A DNA stretch of 8,900 nt, taken from positions 1 through 8,900 of the forward strand of contig JAHAYB010000159.1 of NCBI GenBank assembly GCA_018384835.1. The letters are read 5' to 3'. A program made the translations under genes and the position numbers. The notes under the pieces are model-generated. The model made no database searches, had not been told where the DNA came from, and worked only from the letters and a program-made list of their open reading frames with translations. The DNA comes from Comamonas sp. GTDB lineage: Bacteria; Pseudomonadota; Gammaproteobacteria; Burkholderiales; Burkholderiaceae_C. Positions 1 through 7,132 of this stretch are shown one piece after another (position 1 is the stretch's first letter; every line of letters begins with the position of its first letter).

Positions 1-26
1 AATTTATAGTTTGCGTAAGTCCTATT

Positions 27-32
27 TATAAT
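27..32 (+). promoter_or_regulatory. Possible -10 box of the porin promoter
   Basis: A perfect TATAAT hexamer lies in the AT-rich first 35 bases. No good -35 box stands at the proper distance: at 17 bp the hexamer is TTATAG, matching only the first two bases of TTGACA. If used, transcription would begin near 38-40, leaving a leader of about 65 nt before the porin ATG. Upstream sequence is cut by the window edge. This is a motif match only. Confidence 0.4.
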
Positions 33-104
33 TCGCCCGGTCACTGGGGCATTGGCCAGGGTGGCGTTCATCAACCCCTTCTACTTCTTATGGAAAATCT
101 AACT

Positions 105-1052
105 ATGCCCAGCACACAACGAATCTTACTGGCTAGCTTGGCTATTTGCGGCTGCTCTGTTGCCTTTGCGCAGAGCAGCGTGAGCGTTTATGGCAGCATC
201 AACACCACGGTGGAGCAGCAAAAAGATGGTCATCAAAAAACGACGGGAATGCACAATAACCTCTCACACTTGGGTTTTCGTGGTATCGAGGAGCTGGGCG
301 GTGGCTTAAAAGCAGGCTTTGTACTGGAAGGTTATTTCAACGCTGATGATGGCTCTGGCCCGTTTCAGTTTGACAGCCAAAGCGAGCTGAACCTTTCTGG
401 TGATTTTGGTATGGTGCGTATGGGGCAGTTTCTCTCAGAGTCTTACCTAGCGACGGCTGACTATATCAGTATGCACAATCACGACGGCGGCTCCTCAATG
501 GACATGCTGTACGACTACATTGGCCGTGAAAGCAACAAAATTGCTTATCGCACGCCAGAGTTTGCCGGCTTTAGCGCTGAGGTTGCCCACAGCTTTCATG
601 AAAGGGCTGAAGGCGAGAAAAACGCCTGGGACTTGGCTGCCAACTACGAGCAAGGTGCTGTGGCCTTAGGTGCAGGCTACTCGCGCAACGACAAAGACTG
701 GCAAGCGGCCTTGCGCGGCCTGTACAGCATGGAGCAGTTGAGCATTGGAGCCTACTACCAACGCAGCAAAAACCAAGAGCAAGGCACACGCAACAACTAC
801 CGCCTGTCTGCAATGTACAGCCTGAACCAGTCAGAATTGCACGCCAACATTGGCCGTGCCAACCACTGGAGCCATATTGACAGCTCCAGCGCCACCCAAT
901 GGACCTTGGGGTACAACTACAACCTGAGCAGCCGCACCAAGCTCTACACCTACTACACCAAAGTTCACAACGGAGCCAACATCAACTACTACGGCGGCAA
1001 TGAGGGGGAGAACTTCTCTTCCTTTGCTTTAGGTGTGCGCCATAGCTTCTAA
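105..1052 (+). CDS. Gram-negative trimeric porin (betaproteobacterial general porin family)
   Basis: This encodes an outer-membrane beta-barrel porin expected to let small hydrophilic solutes diffuse into the periplasm. Starting at the ATG at 105 gives 315 residues. An ATG at 90 would add five, but only 105 has a purine-rich GGAAAA (92-97) at suitable spacing. Residues 1-22 form a signal peptide (basic Arg6, hydrophobic core, AFA before the cut), and the mature chain begins [10 protein letters not shown], the usual first strand. [20 protein letters not shown] (about 57-76) is the family's second-strand signature, and [14 protein letters not shown] is the typical post-L3 strand. The chain ends GVRHSF with the terminal Phe needed for Bam-dependent insertion. 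At about 293 mature residues it is somewhat shorter than many relatives (350 or more). Substrate preference cannot be read. Base composition looks lower in GC than the downstream genes. It is separated from the dcw genes by 127 bp and is probably a separate transcript. Confidence 0.92.
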   Translation: MPSTQRILLASLAICGCSVAFAQSSVSVYGSINTTVEQQKDGHQKTTGMHNNLSHLGFRGIEELGGGLKAGFVLEGYFNADDGSGPFQFDSQSELNLSGDFGMVRMGQFLSESYLATADYISMHNHDGGSSMDMLYDYIGRESNKIAYRTPEFAGFSAEVAHSFHERAEGEKNAWDLAANYEQGAVALGAGYSRNDKDWQAALRGLYSMEQLSIGAYYQRSKNQEQGTRNNYRLSAMYSLNQSELHANIGRANHWSHIDSSSATQWTLGYNYNLSSRTKLYTYYTKVHNGANINYYGGNEGENFSSFALGVRHSF

Positions 1053-1088
1053 CCCAGCACTAGCACCACCGCCCCCCCTAGTACCTGT

Positions 1089-1149
1089 CACTCGCTTAGA
1101 ATCTTTAGCCCTGATACGCGGCACCTTTTGCGGGTGCCGCACTCGCTTA
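1089..1149 (+). repeat. 10-bp direct repeat CACTCGCTTA flanking a hairpin
   Basis: CACTCGCTTA occurs exactly at 1089-1098 and again at 1140-1149. The second copy shares its first base with the last base of the hairpin. TACCTG also occurs on the outer side of each copy (1082-1087 and 1151-1156). The role is unknown. It could be a protein-binding pair, or a trace of a small duplication or insertion in the gap where mraZ would normally be. Confidence 0.6.
1118..1140 (+). terminator. Perfect 8-bp hairpin between porin and rsmH; possible terminator or attenuator
   Basis: GCGGCACC (1118-1125) pairs fully with GGTGCCGC (1133-1140) around a 7-base loop TTTTGCG. The stem is GC-rich and sits 65 bases after the porin stop and 39 bases before the rsmH start. 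On neither strand is it followed by a run of T, so it is not a standard intrinsic terminator. It may protect the 3' end of the porin mRNA, assist Rho-dependent ending, or act in the rsmH leader. Confidence 0.45.
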
Positions 1150-1166
1150 TTACCTGCTTGGGGGCT

Positions 1167-1173
1167 GGAAGGG
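1167..1173 (+). promoter_or_regulatory. Shine-Dalgarno for rsmH, fixing a TTG start
   Basis: GGAAGGG at 1167-1173 lies about 7 bases before a TTG at 1180, good spacing for initiation. No ATG or GTG lies nearby in this frame just ahead of the conserved [10 protein letters not shown] segment. The site therefore decides the start of rsmH. Confidence 0.75.
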
Positions 1174-1179
1174 CTTATT

Positions 1180-2157
1180 TTGTTAAACGCATCGTCACCG
1201 GTACACACCACTGTTTTGTTGCATGAAGCCGTGCAGGCTTTGTTGCAAGCGCCTAGCGCCAATGCGAGTGCGCCCGCCTTGGCAGTGGCCGCTGGCTTGC
1301 CTGCTGGGTACTGGGTGGATGCCACGTTTGGCCGTGGTGGGCACACACGCCATCTTTTGGCCAGTGTGGGCGCTGATGCCCAAGTGCTGGTGTTTGACAA
1401 AGACCCCGAAGCCATTGCCCACGCCCACGCCCTAGCCGCCCAAGATGGGCGCGTACAAGTGCGCCACGCAGGCTTTAAGGAAGTGGCCGATTTACCGCCC
1501 GCCAGCGTTGATGGCCTGTTGCTGGACTTGGGGGTCAGCTCCCCGCAGATTGATACGCCCGAGCGCGGTTTTAGCTTTCGCTTTGATGGCCCGCTAGATA
1601 TGCGCATGGATAGCAGCCGTGGCATGAGCGTGGCCGACTGGCTGGCCAGCGCCGAGGTGCAGCAAATCACCGATGTCATTCGCGACTACGGCGAAGAGCG
1701 CTTTGCCTACGCCATTGCCAAGGCCATTGTTGCGCAGCGCCAAGAAAAAGGGCCGCTGCAAACCACGACCGATTTGGCCAATCTGGTAGCACGCGTGGTC
1801 AAAACCCGCGAGGGCGGCCAGCACCCGGCCACCCGCACCTTTCAGGCGCTGCGCATCTTCATCAACGCCGAGCTGCAAGAGCTGCAAGAGGCGCTAGAGG
1901 CCAGCTTGCACATCTTGAAACCCGGTGGGCATCTGGTGGTGATTAGCTTTCACTCGCTAGAAGACCGCATCGTCAAGCAATTTATCGCCCAGCACAGCAA
2001 AGAGCAGTATGACCGGCGAATGCCCCTGGCTGCGCCCCAGCCCATGCGGCTCAAAGCGATAGGGCGCATCAAGCCCAGCGCCCAGGCCATTGCGGCCAAT
2101 GTCCGCGCTCGCAGCGCCGTCATGCGCATTGCCCAGCGCACCGCTGTTGCGCCATGA
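1180..2157 (+). CDS. rsmH: 16S rRNA (cytosine(1402)-N(4))-methyltransferase RsmH
   Basis: RsmH (MraW) uses S-adenosylmethionine to methylate N4 of C1402 in the 30S decoding centre; it acts in the cytoplasm. The TTG start gives 325 residues, the usual family length. It opens with [10 protein letters not shown] (9-18). The SAM-binding motif [14 protein letters not shown] is at 47-60, [10 protein letters not shown] at 116-125, PLDMRMD at 138-144, [13 protein letters not shown] at 171-183, [14 protein letters not shown] at 219-232 and [12 protein letters not shown] at 255-266. The C-terminal [12 protein letters not shown] is also typical. An Ala-rich stretch at about 23-42 makes the segment before the SAM motif longer than in E. 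coli. The frame stays open back to 1033, inside the porin gene, but that part has no family similarity and overlaps the porin end, so I exclude it. It is the first dcw gene seen here. MraZ, which usually precedes it, is absent. Confidence 0.96.
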   Translation: MLNASSPVHTTVLLHEAVQALLQAPSANASAPALAVAAGLPAGYWVDATFGRGGHTRHLLASVGADAQVLVFDKDPEAIAHAHALAAQDGRVQVRHAGFKEVADLPPASVDGLLLDLGVSSPQIDTPERGFSFRFDGPLDMRMDSSRGMSVADWLASAEVQQITDVIRDYGEERFAYAIAKAIVAQRQEKGPLQTTTDLANLVARVVKTREGGQHPATRTFQALRIFINAELQELQEALEASLHILKPGGHLVVISFHSLEDRIVKQFIAQHSKEQYDRRMPLAAPQPMRLKAIGRIKPSAQAIAANVRARSAVMRIAQRTAVAP

Positions 2158-2170
2158 AGTACCAGTTTCC

Positions 2171-2178
2171 AAGGGTGG
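2171..2178 (+). promoter_or_regulatory. Shine-Dalgarno for ftsL, supporting a GTG start
   Basis: AAGGGTGG at 2171-2178 precedes GTG at 2186 by 7 bases. The encoded protein would then start just before the membrane segment, as in short betaproteobacterial FtsL proteins. The alternative ATG at 2099 has no comparable site and would overlap rsmH by 59 bp. Confidence 0.6.
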
Positions 2179-2185
2179 CTTAGCT

Positions 2186-2464
2186 GTGTTGTTGCGCTTG
2201 AACGTGTTGCTCTTGCTAGCTGTGCTGGCTAGTGCTTTGTACCTGGTCAACACCCAGTACCAGTCGCGGCGTTTATTCAGCCAGCTAGACCGCGCCAACG
2301 CACAAAGCCGTGTGCTAGATAGCGAGCTGCAACGCCTGCAAGTTGAAAAGCGGGCGCATTCATCCTCAGCGCGGGTGCAGCGCCAAGCCCAAGAGATGGG
2401 AATGCTGATACTCACCCCCGCCCTGACCCACTACGTGCGCGATGATCGCAGCCTGGCCGAGTAA
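2186..2464 (+). CDS. ftsL: Cell division protein FtsL
   Basis: FtsL is a small bitopic inner-membrane protein that joins FtsB and FtsQ and helps activate the FtsWI septal synthase. With the GTG start it has 92 residues: a very short cytoplasmic tail (MLLR), a membrane helix at about 5-22 (leucine-rich, through ALYLV), then a periplasmic coiled coil at about 25-72 with Leu at spaced positions (RRLFSQLDRA, SRVLDSELQRLQ) and a short tail. Motifs are few in this family, so the call rests on size, topology and position between rsmH and ftsI, though NTQYQSRRLFSQLDRA is also typical of betaproteobacterial FtsL. The start is uncertain: TTG codons at 2189 and 2192 would be nearly equivalent, and ATG at 2099 would give 121 residues with an extra hydrophilic leader. 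It begins 28 bp after rsmH and ends 9 bp before ftsI. Confidence 0.9.
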   Translation: MLLRLNVLLLLAVLASALYLVNTQYQSRRLFSQLDRANAQSRVLDSELQRLQVEKRAHSSSARVQRQAQEMGMLILTPALTHYVRDDRSLAE

Positions 2465-2473
2465 CTTAATCGC

Positions 2474-4228
2474 ATGTTGAAACAACCCACCAGCGTCTCC
2501 TACCGCAGCAGCCCATTGCTGGGGCACAAAACCCAGCTTTGGCGCAGCCGCGTCGTGATGGTGTTTGTCGCCCTGGGCTTTACGGCCTTGCTGGTACGCG
2601 CCGGCTACGTGCAGTTGTGGGACAACGACTTCTTCCAGCGCCAAGGCGAGGTGCGCTACGCACGCACGCTAGAGCTATCGGCCAACCGGGGGCGTATTTT
2701 GGACCGCAATGGCTTGATTTTGGCCTCCAGCGTTGAGGCGGCCAGCATCTGGGCGATTCCTGAAGACGTGCGCAGCGACAACAGCCCCGAAGAGCTGGCC
2801 AAACTACCCGCGCTAGCCAAGCTGCTAGACATGCCCGTGGCGCAATTGCAAGAGAAACTGGCCGTTGACAAGAGCTTTGTCTGGCTCAAGCGCCAACTCG
2901 ATTGGGATGTGGGCAAAGACATCAAAGCGCTGGGCATTAAAGGCATCCACCAAAGCCGCGAATACCGCCGCGAATACCCCGAGGGCGAGGCCGTGGCGCA
3001 CATCGTCGGCTTTACCAACGTGGAAGACAAAGGCCAAGAAGGCATGGAACTGGCGTTTGAGAAAGAGCTGGCCGGCCAAACTGGCACGCGCCGCGTCATC
3101 AAAGACCGCTTGGGGCGGGTAATTGAGGGCGTGGGCGAGGAAGTGCCCCCCATTGATGGGCGCGATATTCAGCTAGCGATTGACAGCAAAATCCAGTTCT
3201 TTGCCTACGAAAAGCTCAAAGAGCAGGTGCTAGCGCATAAAGCCGTGGGCGGCTCTGTCGTGGTGATGGATGCGCTCACTGGCGAGCTGCTGGCCTTAGC
3301 CAACTACCCCAGCTTTAACCCCAGCAACCGTAAAAAACTCACGGGCGAGCAGTTGCGCAATCGCGCCATTACCGACGTGTTTGAGCCAGGCTCCACCGTC
3401 AAGCCGCTAACGGTTGCCATGGGGCTAGAGGCCAAAGTAGTGCGCCCCAGAACAGTGATTCAAACCGCGCCGGGGCGGATGCAAATTGGGAACTCCACCA
3501 TCAGCGATACGCGCAACTACGGGGCGCTGACGGTGGAAGAGGTGATTCAAAAATCGAGCAACATCGGCGTGACCAAAATTGCCCAGCAACTGCCAGCGCA
3601 GTACATGTGGGAGGTGTTTTCTGCCGCAGGTTTTGGGCAAAAGCCGCACCTGTCCTTCCCCGGTGCGGCCAGCGGACGCTTGCGCCCTTACAAAAGCTGG
3701 CGGCCTATTGAGCAGGCCACCATGTCTTACGGCTATGGCCTGTCTGCCAGCTTGTTGCAAATGGCGCGTTCCTACACCGTATTTGCTAATGAGGGGCGGG
3801 TGATTCCGGCCTCCATGCTCAAGCAAGAGCAGCCGCCCATGGGGGTTCCGGTGTTCTCTCACCACACGGCAGAGGCGGTGCGCAAGATGCTAGCTATGGC
3901 TACCGGTCCGGGCGGCACGGGGCAACAGGCGCAAACTGATGGCTATTCCGTCGGCGGCAAATCGGGCACAGCGCGTAAGCAGGTGGGCAAAAACTACGCA
4001 GTGGGTAAGTATCGTGCTTGGTTTACGGGTCTAGCACCGATTGAAGAACCGCGCCTGATCGTTGCCGTCATGATTGATGAACCCAGCACCGGCGTGTATT
4101 ACGGCGGCGCGGTGGCTGCGCCTGTCTTTAGTGAAGTGGTGCAGCACAGCTTGCGCCGCTTGGGTGTGCCGCCGGATATGGCCGTTAAGCCGCAAATCGT
4201 GGTCGATGCCGCAGAGGAATCCCTGTGA
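2474..4228 (+). CDS. ftsI: Septal peptidoglycan D,D-transpeptidase FtsI (PBP3)
   Basis: FtsI crosslinks new septal peptidoglycan as the partner of the glycosyltransferase FtsW and is the target of PBP3-selective beta-lactams. The 584 residues match the family length (588 in E. coli). A cytoplasmic tail is followed by one membrane helix at about 25-43. The non-catalytic periplasmic pedestal begins with the conserved RGRILDRNG at 72-80. The transpeptidase domain covers about 255-560, with the nucleophile motif STVK at 307-310 (Ser307), SSN at 361-363 and KSGTA at 496-500, so all three active-site motifs are intact. No strong Shine-Dalgarno precedes the ATG, suggesting translation coupled to ftsL, whose stop lies 9 bp upstream. 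The gene ends in a GTGA overlap with murE. Confidence 0.98.
   Translation: MLKQPTSVSYRSSPLLGHKTQLWRSRVVMVFVALGFTALLVRAGYVQLWDNDFFQRQGEVRYARTLELSANRGRILDRNGLILASSVEAASIWAIPEDVRSDNSPEELAKLPALAKLLDMPVAQLQEKLAVDKSFVWLKRQLDWDVGKDIKALGIKGIHQSREYRREYPEGEAVAHIVGFTNVEDKGQEGMELAFEKELAGQTGTRRVIKDRLGRVIEGVGEEVPPIDGRDIQLAIDSKIQFFAYEKLKEQVLAHKAVGGSVVVMDALTGELLALANYPSFNPSNRKKLTGEQLRNRAITDVFEPGSTVKPLTVAMGLEAKVVRPRTVIQTAPGRMQIGNSTISDTRNYGALTVEEVIQKSSNIGVTKIAQQLPAQYMWEVFSAAGFGQKPHLSFPGAASGRLRPYKSWRPIEQATMSYGYGLSASLLQMARSYTVFANEGRVIPASMLKQEQPPMGVPVFSHHTAEAVRKMLAMATGPGGTGQQAQTDGYSVGGKSGTARKQVGKNYAVGKYRAWFTGLAPIEEPRLIVAVMIDEPSTGVYYGGAVAAPVFSEVVQHSLRRLGVPPDMAVKPQIVVDAAEESL
4214..4219 (+). promoter_or_regulatory. 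Shine-Dalgarno for murE inside the end of ftsI
   Basis: GAGGAA lies 5 bases before the GTG at 4225, which overlaps the ftsI stop codon as GTGA. It supports the GTG as the murE start over the in-frame ATG at 4246, which has no such site. Confidence 0.75.
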
Positions 4229-5754
4229 CCGTACAAATTGCACAGATGGCACAGATAGCGCAAACCTTGGCTTGGCTCCAACAGCGCACTGCGCCCAACG
4301 CCGACCTGCACAGCGATAGCCGCAAACTGCGCTCGGGCGATGCCTTTATCGCTTGGCCAGGCGGCGTACACGATGGCCGCGCCTTTGTCGCGCAAGCCTT
4401 GGCGCAAGGAGCCAGCGCCTGCATCGTGGAGCAATCAGGCTGTGAGCGCTTTGAAAAGGATTGGCCAGCGGATGCGCCCATTCTTCGCTTTTCGGGCTTA
4501 AAGGCCGCTACCTCTGCGCTGGCTGCCCATTGGTACGGACAACCGGCGCAAAAGCTCAAAGTGCTGGCTATCACCGGAACCAATGGCAAAACCAGCACCG
4601 CATGGTGGCTGGCACACGCCATGCAGCACTGCGCCATGATGGGCACTTTGGGCGTAGGTCTGCCGCCAAATTTCATCAGCACCGGCATGACCACCCCTGA
4701 CCCCGTGCGCTTACAGCAATCGCTGGCGCAGTTGGTGCAGCAGGGCGCAACGGCTTGTGCGCTGGAAGCCTCCTCCATTGGCATTGCCGAGCAGCGCTTA
4801 GACGCTCAGGGGCTAGCCGTGCATACCGCCATCTTCACCAATTTCAGCCAAGACCATTTGGACTATCACCAAAGCATGGCGGCCTACTGGCAGGCCAAGG
4901 CGCAGTTGTTTGATTGGCCGGATTTACGCGCAGCGGTTGTCAATATCGACGATTCCAAGGGCGCTGAGTTGGCCGCGTATCTGCGCTGCCAGCGCCCCGA
5001 GGTCGCGTTGTGGACGGTTTCAGCGCAGCAATCCAAAGATGCAGCAGGTGCAGCAGATATACAGGCGCTAGACATCCGCTACACGCCGCAAGGTTTGCAT
5101 TTCGTGGTGGCCGAGGGCGAACAGCGTTGCGCTATCGCCAGCCGCATGATTGGCCACTACAACATTAGCAATCTGCTGGGCGTATTGGCAACGCTGCGTA
5201 GCGTGGGCATGAATCTGGCCGATGCCGTCGCCGCCTGCACCGACTTACCCCCCGTGCCCGGACGCATGGAGCAATGTAGTTTGCCCAATCAATCTTTACC
5301 CTTGGTTGCGGTCGATTACGCCCATACGCCCGACGCTCTGCAACAAGCGTTAGCGGCGCTGCGCCCCTTGGCCGCAGCCCGAGGCGGTCGGCTATGGTGC
5401 GTGTTTGGTTGTGGCGGCAACCGCGATGCCAGCAAGCGCCCACTCATGGGGCAGGTTGCTCAGGCGGGGGCGGATTGCGTCGTGCTGACCAGCGACAACC
5501 CGCGCCATGAAAACCCTCAAGCTATTTTGGATGCCGTGATGACGGGCGTATCGGCTGACGATGGTGCAAAGTGGCATATCCACCCCGAGCGCGGCGCAGC
5601 CATTGCCGAGGCTATCGCCCAAGCCGCGCCGCAGGATGTGCTCTTAATTGCCGGCAAAGGGCACGAAAATTACCAAGAAATCGGCGGCATCCAGCATCCG
5701 TTTTGCGATATGCAGGTCGCTAGGCAGGCGTTACAGCGCCGTGAATGCCGCTAA
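4225..5754 (+). CDS. murE: UDP-N-acetylmuramoyl-L-alanyl-D-glutamate–2,6-diaminopimelate ligase MurE
   Basis: MurE is the cytoplasmic ATP-dependent ligase that adds the third stem residue to UDP-MurNAc-L-Ala-D-Glu. The 509 residues have the three-domain Mur ligase form. The N-terminal substrate domain carries SDSRKLRSGDAFIA at 30-43. The central ATPase domain has the P-loop TGTNGKTS (117-124), TTPDP (156-160) and the lysine expected to be carbamylated in WQAKAQLF (Lys225). The C-terminal domain has VDYAHTPDAL (363-372), GCGGNRD (395-401), DNPRHEN (424-430) and GKGHE (477-481). The DNPR signature is that of meso-diaminopimelate-adding enzymes, as opposed to lysine-adding ones. The GTG start overlaps the ftsI stop by 4 bp. 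Codons 5-13 are a threefold repeat reading [I/M]AQ, giving a slightly unusual N-terminus. murF follows after 22 bp. Confidence 0.97.
   Translation: MTVQIAQMAQIAQTLAWLQQRTAPNADLHSDSRKLRSGDAFIAWPGGVHDGRAFVAQALAQGASACIVEQSGCERFEKDWPADAPILRFSGLKAATSALAAHWYGQPAQKLKVLAITGTNGKTSTAWWLAHAMQHCAMMGTLGVGLPPNFISTGMTTPDPVRLQQSLAQLVQQGATACALEASSIGIAEQRLDAQGLAVHTAIFTNFSQDHLDYHQSMAAYWQAKAQLFDWPDLRAAVVNIDDSKGAELAAYLRCQRPEVALWTVSAQQSKDAAGAADIQALDIRYTPQGLHFVVAEGEQRCAIASRMIGHYNISNLLGVLATLRSVGMNLADAVAACTDLPPVPGRMEQCSLPNQSLPLVAVDYAHTPDALQQALAALRPLAAARGGRLWCVFGCGGNRDASKRPLMGQVAQAGADCVVLTSDNPRHENPQAILDAVMTGVSADDGAKWHIHPERGAAIAEAIAQAAPQDVLLIAGKGHENYQEIGGIQHPFCDMQVARQALQRRECR
4237..4263 (+). repeat. Threefold 9-bp in-frame repeat at the murE 5' end
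   Basis: Three 9-bp units, ATTGCACAG, ATGGCACAG and ATAGCGCAA, encode IAQ-MAQ-IAQ at residues 5-13. The first two differ by one base and the third by four relative to the first. It lies ahead of the conserved N-terminal domain and so should have little effect on catalysis. Confidence 0.7.
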
Positions 5755-5776
5755 TGCCCATCCAACAAAGAAAGCC

Positions 5777-7132
5777 ATGAATTTTTCCCAATTTTTAGCC
5801 ACCTTCGAGGCCGCCCAAGCCAGCCCGCCCAGCGTCTGCACCGACAGCCGCCGAGTGCAGCGCGGCGACTTGTTTATCGCCCTGCGCGGCGAACGCATGG
5901 ATGGCCATGATTTTCTGGCGCAGGCCAAAGCCGGAGGCGCAGCCGCTGCTGTCGTTGAACAGGGGCGCGGCATTGATGGCCTACTCTGCCTAGAGGTGGA
6001 GGACACCACGCTTGCCTTGGGCGCATTGGCCGCGCAGTGGCGTAAGCGTTTTACGCTGCCGCTGGTGGCCGTGACTGGCAGCAATGGCAAAACCACGGTC
6101 ACGCAGATGCTGTCCAGCATTTTTGCGGCTCAGGCGGGTGAAGCTGCGTTTGCCACCCAAGGCAACTTCAATAACGAGATCGGCGTGCCGCTGACGCTCT
6201 TGCGCCTGCGCCCAGCGCATCAACTCGGTGTGGTCGAACTGGGCATGAATCATCCGGGCGAGATTGCCGCCTTAGCTGCAATGGCTCGCCCCACGGTGGC
6301 GCTGGTCAATAACGCCCAGCGCGAGCATCAGGAGTTCATGCACAGCGTGGAGGCCGTGGCCGCAGAAAACGGCGCAGTGCTGGAATTTTTACCGCCCGAC
6401 GGCGTAGCGGTGTTTCCCCAAGACGATGCGTTTACCCCACTGTGGCAGCGCTTGGCGGGTGAGCGGCGCGTTCTTACCTTTGGTCAAGGCGGGGCGGTGC
6501 AAGAGCGCAACGCCCATTGGCAGCAAGGCGGCGCGTGGGCGCTGGAGGTACACACGCCAGAGGGTGATTTCTCCTGCCGCTTGGCGGTGGCCGGTCGCCA
6601 CAATGTGCGTAACGCCTTGGCCGCTACCGCTTGCGCTTTGGCCGCTGGCGTGCCCTTAGCGGCGATTGCAGCGGGTTTAGAGGCATTTCGTCCGGTGCGT
6701 GGGCGCTCGCAAGCGTTGGCGGTAACGTGGCAGGGGCGCAGCATCACCGTAGTGGACGATAGCTATAACGCCAACCCCGATTCGGTACAGGCCGCGATAG
6801 CCGTACTTGCCGAATTACCCGCGCCGCGCCTATTGGTGCTGGGCGATATGGGCGAGGTAGGCAGCCAAGGCGAAGCGTTTCATCAGGAAGTGGGAGCCAG
6901 CGCCCGCGCTGCCGGTATTGAGTGGCTCTTTACCTTGGGTAGTGCCAGTCGCGTGACTGCCCAAGCCTTTGGAGCGCAGGCTTGGCACGCCGAGACCATG
7001 GCGCAATTGCAGCAGCGCTTGCTCAATTGCTTGAACGCACAACAGGCCGCCAGCGTGCTTATCAAGGGTTCGCGCAGCATGGGCATGGAGGCACTATTGA
7101 CGACGATTTTGGAGACCCCCCCCTCATGCTGA
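5777..7132 (+). CDS. murF: UDP-N-acetylmuramoyl-tripeptide–D-alanyl-D-alanine ligase MurF
   Basis: MurF is a cytoplasmic ligase that joins D-Ala-D-Ala to the UDP-MurNAc-tripeptide, completing the pentapeptide precursor. The ATG at 5777 gives 451 residues (452 in E. coli); an upstream in-frame extension would lie within murE and is unlikely. Visible motifs are [19 protein letters not shown] (22-40), the P-loop TGSNGKTT (100-107), [16 protein letters not shown] (129-144), [11 protein letters not shown] (178-188, a beta-type version), [11 protein letters not shown] (273-283), [10 protein letters not shown] (327-336), LGDMGE (355-360) and KGSRSMGME (430-438). Asn198 lies where the E. coli enzyme has the lysine of its AKGE motif (see findings). 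The ribosome site is weak (AAAGAAAG). The last codons contain a run of eight C and overlap mraY by 7 bp. Confidence 0.97.
   Translation: MNFSQFLATFEAAQASPPSVCTDSRRVQRGDLFIALRGERMDGHDFLAQAKAGGAAAAVVEQGRGIDGLLCLEVEDTTLALGALAAQWRKRFTLPLVAVTGSNGKTTVTQMLSSIFAAQAGEAAFATQGNFNNEIGVPLTLLRLRPAHQLGVVELGMNHPGEIAALAAMARPTVALVNNAQREHQEFMHSVEAVAAENGAVLEFLPPDGVAVFPQDDAFTPLWQRLAGERRVLTFGQGGAVQERNAHWQQGGAWALEVHTPEGDFSCRLAVAGRHNVRNALAATACALAAGVPLAAIAAGLEAFRPVRGRSQALAVTWQGRSITVVDDSYNANPDSVQAAIAVLAELPAPRLLVLGDMGEVGSQGEAFHQEVGASARAAGIEWLFTLGSASRVTAQAFGAQAWHAETMAQLQQRLLNCLNAQQAASVLIKGSRSMGMEALLTTILETPPSC
7116..7123 (+). repeat. C8 homopolymer at the murF/mraY junction
   Basis: Eight consecutive C residues lie within the last codons of murF, two bases before the mraY ATG at 7126. 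A tract of nine C, or a -1 ribosomal slip on it, would join the murF frame directly to mraY, since the mraY frame is open upstream. A loss of one C would shift murF into the third frame. Confidence 0.85.

Larger units (their letters stand above)
1053..1179. other. Intergenic region between porin and rsmH
   Basis: This 127-bp gap holds no mraZ-like gene. It contains a hairpin (1118-1140), two copies of CACTCGCTTA (1089-1098 and 1140-1149) and a -10-like TAGAAT at 1097-1102 with no convincing -35 box (a C-rich stretch lies where one would be expected). The promoter for the division and wall genes would be expected here or inside the porin gene, but I cannot locate one firmly. The direct-repeat array of TGGG boxes bound by MraZ in E. 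coli is not seen. Confidence 0.6.

Noticed and set aside
41..60. Short inverted repeat CTGG…CCAG and TGGCCA in the porin leader
   Set aside because: Only four pairs with a mismatched interior, well within chance for this base composition.
1097..1102. TAGAAT as a -10 box for the rsmH operon
   Set aside because: It is one base from consensus, but there is only a C-rich run at the -35 distance and it overlaps the direct repeat, so I do not call a promoter.
1033..1179. Upstream extension of the rsmH frame, considered as an mraZ remnant or fused domain
   Set aside because: The residues are Pro/Ala-rich and do not resemble MraZ. The segment overlaps the porin end and the hairpin, and a strong ribosome site marks the later TTG start.
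1029..1679. 216-residue open frame on the minus strand across rsmH
   Set aside because: It lies wholly antisense to a well-conserved gene, has Arg/Ala/Ser-rich composition typical of a shadow of GC-rich codons, and shows no domain or ribosome site.
4185..4784. 199-residue minus-strand open frame over ftsI/murE
   Set aside because: It is antisense to two conserved genes and Cys/Ala-rich, with no recognisable motif.
5648..5776. Upstream extension of the murF frame inside murE
   Set aside because: The segment overlaps the conserved MurE C-terminus in another frame. The ATG at 5777 gives a standard-length MurF.
6982..7125. Upstream extension of the mraY frame inside murF
   Set aside because: It reads as an out-of-frame shadow of murF. 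MraY begins normally at 7126 with its expected N-terminus.
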